From the NCBI GenBank assembly GCA_016763355.1, contig JAESTY010000369.1, positions 1-19,408 on the forward strand: a DNA stretch of 19,408 nt, given 5' to 3'. The notes below the pieces were generated by a model. It had not been told where the DNA came from. It saw only the letters and a program-made list of their open reading frames with translations, and did not search any database. Positions within the stretch are counted from its first letter, which is position 1. The number at the start of each line of letters is the position of its first letter. Origin of the DNA: Immundisolibacteraceae bacterium (GTDB lineage: Bacteria; Pseudomonadota; Gammaproteobacteria; Immundisolibacterales; Immundisolibacteraceae). The translations under genes and the position numbers were made by a program. Positions 14,793 through 19,408 of the stretch are shown in pieces.

Positions 14793-15464
14793 TCAAACCT
14801 TAGCCAACTCGGCACGCATCTGCGTGATGGTCACAGCGTAATCATCACTGCCAAAGATAGCCGAGCCAGCTACAAAGGTATCAGCACCCGCGGCCGCCAC
14901 TTCGGCGATATTATCGACCTTCACACCCCCATCAACCTGCAGACGAATGTCGCCACCGTGTTCATCCAGCAACCGCCGAGTATCAGCTATCTTTTGCAAC
15001 GTTGAAGGAATGAACGACTGGCCGCCAAACCCGGGGTTGACCGACATCAGCAGTACCATATCGAGTTTATCCATCACGTAGCGCAGGGTTTCCAGGGAGG
15101 TTGCTGGGTTTAATACCAGACCTGCCTGACAACCAGCGTCACGAATCAGCGACAGGGTCCGATCGACATGACCACTGGCTTCCGGGTGAAAGGTGATGAT
15201 ATCTGCACCTGCATCAGCAAACGCCGGCACCAATGCATCTACCGGACTGACCATCAGGTGCACATCAATTTTAGCGGTGATACCGTAATCCCGCAGTGCC
15301 TTACAGACCATAGGGCCAATGGTTAAATTCGGCACATAGTGATTATCCATCACATCGACATGTACCACGTCTGCGCCGGCAGACAATACGGCGGCCACAT
15401 CATCACCCAGTCGGGCGAAATCTGCGGAGAGGATGGAAGGCGCTATCCAATTAGCTTGGCGCAC
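14793..15464 (-). CDS. rpe: Ribulose-phosphate 3-epimerase
   Basis: Rpe (223 residues) interconverts ribulose-5-phosphate and xylulose-5-phosphate in the pentose phosphate pathway. It is a TIM barrel with the metal and catalytic residues His35, Asp37 (VVHVDVMD), His69 (IDVHLMV) and Asp178 (QVDGGV), plus the phosphate-binding SVNPGFGGQSF and AGSAIFG. The start is GTG at 15464, preceded by AGGGAA about 9 bases upstream; the nearby ATG is out of frame. It probably heads the transcription unit that continues into trpE-G-D-C, and diverges from the ornithine cyclodeaminase family gene across 81 bases. The link to tryptophan may reflect supply of ribose phosphate for PRPP, which is inference. Confidence 0.96.
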   Translation of the reverse strand: MRQANWIAPSILSADFARLGDDVAAVLSAGADVVHVDVMDNHYVPNLTIGPMVCKALRDYGITAKIDVHLMVSPVDALVPAFADAGADIITFHPEASGHVDRTLSLIRDAGCQAGLVLNPATSLETLRYVMDKLDMVLLMSVNPGFGGQSFIPSTLQKIADTRRLLDEHGGDIRLQVDGGVKVDNIAEVAAAGADTFVAGSAIFGSDDYAVTITQMRAELAKV

Positions 15465-15545
15465 GGCATTAATTCCCTAACAATTGGTTAAAAAAACAAA
15501 CGCTAATTTTCCTTCGCCACCGCATATAAAGAAACCGTTAAATAG

Positions 15546-16664
15546 ATGCCAACTGATAAAAAATCACTTCCGAGCACCAACAACCCGGGTTTTAGTTCAT
15601 CCGGACACCCGAATTTTGCGTTTACTGGGCAGACTGACGATAGTGCGCTGCACTCACATTTGGCCCAAGTTTTACGCATCACCCCTGAACCATTACAGCA
15701 AATCGATGATTACTCAGTTCACAGACTGATCTGTGAGGATCTTTCTGCCTATCTTGATTACCTGGATCAGGGCCTGCAGGAAATTGGACGTGGCACTGCA
15801 CAGCTGACTTTGCCCCCAAAACAACTATTTCAGCAGCCTGGAGAAAGCGGTGACTTTCGAGTCATGCCCTGTGTACGTACCGCTGCAGATGGCAGGGTAC
15901 ACAAAACAGTCAAACTGGTGGGCACGAACCGGATCGGCGAGCAAGTCCCTGACCAGATCACCGTCGGTAAGGCCAACTACCTGCACCCGCAGGAGAATTT
16001 TATTAGCCACCAGTTCGATGCCTGCCTGCTATCTTCCATTCGCACTGGCGCCTGTGCAGCCCTGGCAAGTAAATATCTACTCAACCACGATGATCAAGCC
16101 GGTCTATCTGTCGCGCTGGTCGGTGCCGGCCGGGTTGGCTACTACGGGTTACTCTGCTTGCTCAACAGCGGCGCGGTGGCATCCGTTCAGATATGCGATC
16201 CCACACCGGGTCGTACGCAGAACCTTACTGCGCTGATAGGCAAGCAATGGCCGGAACTGAGCATAGAGACCAGCACCTACCCGCAATTATCAGCCTGCGA
16301 TCTACTGATACTGGCCACCGACAGCCCAGAACCTGTTTATAAACCTGAAGATTTTGCGACCCGTCTGGTAGTCAGTCTCGGTGCCGATTGTGTTGAGCAA
16401 AGAGAACTTCATCGCCATCAACAATGGCTCGACCAGAACATCTATGTAGATACCGCCGACAGCGTGTCATTTGGAGATCTGCACGCCTGGAATCTTCAAC
16501 AGCCACTAGCTGCTTCACGGTTGATCGATCTGCCACAGCTCTCAATAACCAACACAGACTCGCCGAACCATGGTCAGCCTTCGGCACTCTTTGTTGGCAC
16601 CGGTTCTGCGTTGATGGACAACCTGACAATGAGTTACCTGGTCGCGCGGATAGGCCAAAACTAA
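15546..16664 (+). CDS. Ornithine cyclodeaminase / mu-crystallin family NAD(P)-dependent enzyme
   Basis: A 372-residue member of the family containing ornithine cyclodeaminase, opine-type dehydrogenases (SbnB) and mu-crystallin ketimine reductase. GDFRVMPCV (102-110), the conserved lysine region VHKTVKLVG (118-126), GKANYLHPQ and SSIRTGACAALASKYL (163-178, Arg166) are typical, and the Rossmann loop is VALVGAGRVG (189-198). The first 45 residues are a low-complexity, Ser/Asn/Pro-rich extension not usual in the family; the real start might lie downstream, but no better one is seen. The ATG at 15546 lacks a clear ribosome-binding site. The exact reaction (proline from ornithine, ketimine reduction, or opine chemistry) cannot be told. 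Its stop lies four bases from that of the convergent membrane protein gene. Confidence 0.85.
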   Translation: MPTDKKSLPSTNNPGFSSSGHPNFAFTGQTDDSALHSHLAQVLRITPEPLQQIDDYSVHRLICEDLSAYLDYLDQGLQEIGRGTAQLTLPPKQLFQQPGESGDFRVMPCVRTAADGRVHKTVKLVGTNRIGEQVPDQITVGKANYLHPQENFISHQFDACLLSSIRTGACAALASKYLLNHDDQAGLSVALVGAGRVGYYGLLCLLNSGAVASVQICDPTPGRTQNLTALIGKQWPELSIETSTYPQLSACDLLILATDSPEPVYKPEDFATRLVVSLGADCVEQRELHRHQQWLDQNIYVDTADSVSFGDLHAWNLQQPLAASRLIDLPQLSITNTDSPNHGQPSALFVGTGSALMDNLTMSYLVARIGQN

Positions 16665-16668
16665 CCGG

Positions 16669-17718
16669 CTAATCGAGATCCAGATCAAGGTCGATATCGG
16701 GCGTATCATCGACAACCCTGGGCAGTGGCTTCTGCTTTACCTGGCCGCTGCCCAATGACGACAACTCATCCTGTAGGGTATGAATAGTGCCGAAAACATC
16801 GGTCGCCTGGGACGGATAATCAGGTTTTAAATCACCACTTTTAGCATCTCGAACCATCACCACCAGCGTCGCCAAATCTGCAGTAATAGAGCCCTTCAGT
16901 TGGGCGCTAAGCAAAAACAGGGCCCCGCCAGCAATCAGCAACACCACCAGCCCCACACTAGCAAAAACAATGACCAGAGAACCACCGCCGCTAGCCGGCC
17001 AATAGGCGACCTGCCAGCGAGTGCCCTCTACAGGGCTCATATAGGCCGCCTGATCGGCCAGTCCGTTATCGCCATTAGCTGACAATACCTGCGGGTCGCC
17101 GCTTTTCCGAGCTTGTTGAAGCTGCATAAACCCACTATCAACACTCACATTTTTAACCAGTTCAGCAACCAGGCCAAAACGAACGGCGAGTAGCAAGTGA
17201 CCGACTACTTTGCCTTTTGTATCAGCTTGGTCAGCAAGAATCGGTTGCACCAGAACAACCCTGGCCTGGGGCGTACCAGCCTCATCAGCCACCGCAGCTG
17301 GTGCCACAGCTTCAGACAGGGATTGATTGATCAGCTCTAGATCCGCATAGCCAATCGGCGGCCTTAGACCAGAGTCAGTTTCCTGCAACCGCGCTGGAAC
17401 TAACCTCATTTTCCACACAGAGGGTATATGTCGCTCAAGTTGAGTCATCAAATCACCGGTCCGGACACGATCCTGCGCAAGCGCTGCGCCGACAACCGCT
17501 TCCATTTGCGCAAACTGAACTAAATTTAAACGATGAAAAGCCACCGTTGCTGACACCTGTTGTGCCAGTTGCTGCGCTTTAAGTTGATGACGAGCGGTAC
17601 GCTCATCACCCAACGCGCCGTTGGAAAGAACGAATAGCAAAGCGACTGAAATCAGTAAAGCTGCACCAATAATTGCGCCCAGCACTAGCGGCAATCGAGC
17701 CAATGACAAACCTTTCAA
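16669..17718 (-). CDS. Two-pass membrane protein with acidic IDLDLDLD tail, algC-linked
   Basis: This 349-residue protein has a membrane segment at about 10-32, a periplasmic region of about 215 residues (helical start, then a sensor-like mixed fold), a second membrane segment at about 247-273, a short cytoplasmic helical part that contains a VFGTIHTLQDEL motif (308-319) and an acidic tail DDTPDIDLDLDLD. The layout resembles chemoreceptor or histidine kinase input modules but has no kinase, cyclase or methyl-accepting domain. The same C-terminal motifs occur in the partial gene on the other side of algC, so the two are paralogs. Long AlgC proteins of some pseudomonads carry an N-terminal membrane region, which may be the fused relative; that is from memory. 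The start is TTG at 17718 with a strong GGGAGGAG box. Function unknown; a membrane partner for AlgC is a hypothesis. Confidence 0.82.
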   Translation of the reverse strand: MKGLSLARLPLVLGAIIGAALLISVALLFVLSNGALGDERTARHQLKAQQLAQQVSATVAFHRLNLVQFAQMEAVVGAALAQDRVRTGDLMTQLERHIPSVWKMRLVPARLQETDSGLRPPIGYADLELINQSLSEAVAPAAVADEAGTPQARVVLVQPILADQADTKGKVVGHLLLAVRFGLVAELVKNVSVDSGFMQLQQARKSGDPQVLSANGDNGLADQAAYMSPVEGTRWQVAYWPASGGGSLVIVFASVGLVVLLIAGGALFLLSAQLKGSITADLATLVVMVRDAKSGDLKPDYPSQATDVFGTIHTLQDELSSLGSGQVKQKPLPRVVDDTPDIDLDLDLD

Positions 17719-17832
17719 TTTCTCCTCCCACGGGTGTTGATGGCCGAATCACCAGCTCAGAGCGATTGTTTTTCTGTTTCTCATTCACTCAAAACCCTGG
17801 CGCCCAACGTTGCTTTTATACCAATTCAAAAC

Positions 17833-19209
17833 TCAATACTGTGGAAACTGAACATCAGGTGCAACCTGTTTAAACAAGTTACGAAAATCTTCAACGATTC
17901 GCTGCAGCGCAGCCTCATTGTCACCCTCAAATCTCAATACGATTACTGGGGTGGTATTGGAAGCTCGGGCCAAACCAAAGCCATCAGAAAAATCCACCCG
18001 AATCCCGTCCAGGGTTGAGACGTTAGCATCACCAAAATCCGCCGCCTCAATCAGCTGTGGAATCAACCGGTGAGGTTCTCCCTCGGACATTTCAATATGT
18101 AGTTCGGGGGTATTTACCGCATCAGGCAGCTCGTCGAACAGTGCCTGTACCGGCCGATCATCATTACTGATGATTTCCAGTAGCCTGGCAGCGCTATAGA
18201 GCCCATCATCAAACCCATACCAACGCTCACCAAAGAAAATATGACCACTCATTTCACCGGCCAGGTCCGCCTGGCGAGCTTTTAACTCGGCCTTTACCAG
18301 CGAGTGTCCGGTGCGACACATCACCGGTTTACCTCCCGCTTTGGCAATCACAGCTGGCAGATGCCGGGTGCATTTAACGTCATAAAGAATGGTTGCGCCG
18401 GGTTTACGTTTAAGTAGGTCAGTGGCGAACATCATCATTAACCGATCAGGCCAAATCACTTCACCATTGGGGGTTATCACCCCCACTCGGTCACCATCGC
18501 CATCAAATGCGAGCCCGAGATCAGCTTGATTGGCCTCAACCGCGGCGATCAAATCGACCAGGTTCTCCGGTTTGCTCGGATCGGGATGGTGGTTTGGAAA
18601 GGTGCCATCTACTTCGGTAAACAGCTCTATCACCTCACAACCGAGCTCGGTCAATAGCTGAGGAGCAATGTCCCCGGTTACTCCATTACCGCAATCAACC
18701 ACGATTTTTAATCGCCGCCCCAGCTTAATATCACCAACCACCCGTTCGAGATACGCAGGCACGACCTGCTGTTTCCGTAAACTGCCATTACCGACCGGCA
18801 AATCGTTATTCTGAATAGAGGTCAGCAGCGCCTGAATCGCGGATTCAGCCAGGGTAATACCACCCACTACCATTTTCAGACCGTTGTAATCCGGCGGATT
18901 ATGACTGCCGGTAATAACCACACCACTACCGGTACCCAGCAGGTGATTGGCAAAATAGAGCACCGGCGTGGGAACCTGACCAACATCAACCACATCACAG
19001 CCGCCAGCCATCAATCCTTCCATCAACGCTTGTTGCAACCTCGGCCCCGATAATCGTCCATCCCGACCCACGGCCATCTCTTTAAGGCCGACTGACCTTA
19101 ACTGCCCGGCTAGTGCCTGACCAATTAACATGGTGGTCTGTTCGGTCAGGTCCTGGTCTACCACCCCACGAATGTCATAAGCCCTAAAAATTGTGGATGA
19201 AATCAACAC
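17833..19209 (-). CDS. algC: Phosphomannomutase/phosphoglucomutase
   Basis: AlgC (about 458 residues) interconverts the 6- and 1-phosphates of mannose and glucose, feeding GDP-mannose, alginate-type polysaccharide, LPS and, in pseudomonads, rhamnolipid precursors. The phosphoserine loop is TGSHNPPDYNG with Ser102, the magnesium site is DGDGD at 236-240, the sugar specificity loop is GEMSGH at 318-323, and a C-terminal phosphate-binding domain follows. The N-terminus TIFRAYDIRG is standard. The start is unclear: GTG at 19209 is 4 bases from a GGGAG box, TTG at 19206 is 7 bases away, and an out-of-frame ATG-TGT-TGA overlaps both. It lies between two paralogous membrane-protein genes, 48 bases after the first and 114 bases before the second. 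Confidence 0.95.
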   Translation of the reverse strand: MLISSTIFRAYDIRGVVDQDLTEQTTMLIGQALAGQLRSVGLKEMAVGRDGRLSGPRLQQALMEGLMAGGCDVVDVGQVPTPVLYFANHLLGTGSGVVITGSHNPPDYNGLKMVVGGITLAESAIQALLTSIQNNDLPVGNGSLRKQQVVPAYLERVVGDIKLGRRLKIVVDCGNGVTGDIAPQLLTELGCEVIELFTEVDGTFPNHHPDPSKPENLVDLIAAVEANQADLGLAFDGDGDRVGVITPNGEVIWPDRLMMMFATDLLKRKPGATILYDVKCTRHLPAVIAKAGGKPVMCRTGHSLVKAELKARQADLAGEMSGHIFFGERWYGFDDGLYSAARLLEIISNDDRPVQALFDELPDAVNTPELHIEMSEGEPHRLIPQLIEAADFGDANVSTLDGIRVDFSDGFGLARASNTTPVIVLRFEGDNEAALQRIVEDFRNLFKQVAPDVQFPQY

Positions 19210-19257
19210 ATTGCTCCCATATATACATTTTTATTTCGTCACTAATTAGATCTGTTT

Positions 19258-19408
19258 TTAATCAAGGTCTAGATCAAGATCGATCGCCGGCGTATCGTCC
19301 TGCGGCGGCGAACTAACCCTGGATTCCTCAAGCGTCATTTTAGATCGCAAGTTAAAAAGCTCCTCACAAACTGTGTGAATAGTGCCAAAAAGTTCAACCG
19401 ATTTTACC
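19258..19408 (-). CDS. C-terminal end of an algC-linked membrane protein paralog (partial)
   Basis: The minus strand is open from the window edge to a TAA at 19258 and encodes the last 49 residues of a protein. It contains ELFGTIHTVCEELFNL and ends in DDTPAIDLDLDLD. These match VFGTIHTLQDELSSL and DDTPDIDLDLDLD at the end of the 349-residue protein encoded downstream of algC, with about 20 more divergent residues between. The rest lies beyond the window. It ends 48 bases before algC on the same strand and is probably co-transcribed with it. By analogy it should carry membrane segments upstream. It is the position at which fused AlgC proteins would have their N-terminal half. Confidence 0.75.
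   Translation of the reverse strand, partial: VKSVELFGTIHTVCEELFNLRSKMTLEESRVSSPPQDDTPAIDLDLDLD

Noticed and set aside
17606..17788. GTG-started frame (MNEKQKNNRSELVIRPS) ahead of the algC-linked membrane protein, possibly a frameshifted N-terminus
   Set aside because: The membrane protein has its own strong GGGAGGAG box and TTG start; the other frame loses any sensible protein character after the overlap.
1..19408. Mobile elements, phage genes, CRISPR arrays or defence systems
   Set aside because: No transposase, integrase, Cas-like protein or regularly spaced repeats were found; gene content and order are those of a stable core region.

Overview
The window looks like a chromosomal core region of a gammaproteobacterium. 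The 16S rRNA 5' end, the order 16S rRNA - tyrS - M23 peptidase - anmK - erpA - bactofilin - DUF6776 - argC (which I recall from Pseudomonas), and the trpEGDC, coq7 and algC genes point to the Pseudomonadales/Cellvibrionales side of the class. The 16S fragment is too short to place it further. There are no insertion sequences, phage genes or CRISPR arrays, and gene content is mostly housekeeping.

Layout. (1) 1-334: the 5' end of a 16S rRNA gene on the minus strand, with its leader (boxA, hairpin) and a near-consensus rRNA promoter. (2) 414-4470: tyrS (minus) diverges from a two-gene envelope operon, M23 peptidase and anmK, overlapping by 4 bases (TTGA). (3) 4498-7033, minus: argC, a bitopic coiled-coil protein (DUF6776 type), a bactofilin and erpA, tightly packed. 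(4) 7257-8402, minus: promoter, rplM, an unusually long spacer, rpsI, then a tRNA-Gln(CUG) 12 bases after rpsI. (5) 8403-8883: a gene-free stretch holding a strong Rho-independent terminator, a promoter-like element and, between them, a candidate 87-nt small RNA with three CCUCC motifs, one extending to an exact copy of the anti-Shine-Dalgarno sequence CCUCCUUA. (6) 8884-10300: a COG2945-type alpha/beta hydrolase diverging from coq7. (7) 10350-15464, minus: rpe, trpE, trpG, trpD, trpC and a VOC-fold protein, likely one transcription unit for tryptophan synthesis. (8) 15546-16664: an ornithine cyclodeaminase/mu-crystallin family enzyme. (9) 16669-19408, minus: algC flanked on both sides by paralogous genes whose products end in the same acidic tail (IDLDLDLD). 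The downstream copy is complete and membrane-anchored; the upstream copy is cut by the window end.

The genes form three functional themes: translation (16S rRNA, tyrS, rplM, rpsI, tRNA-Gln), cell envelope (M23 peptidase, AnmK, bactofilin, DUF6776, AlgC) and biosynthesis (ArgC, Trp enzymes, Rpe, Coq7, ErpA). The observations most worth follow-up are the anti-SD small RNA candidate, the paired acidic-tail membrane proteins around algC, the bactofilin/bitopic-protein pair next to an M23 peptidase, and the odd tRNA-Gln in the ribosomal protein operon. Non-ATG starts (TTG or GTG) are common here: M23 peptidase, anmK, rpe, algC and the algC-linked membrane protein.
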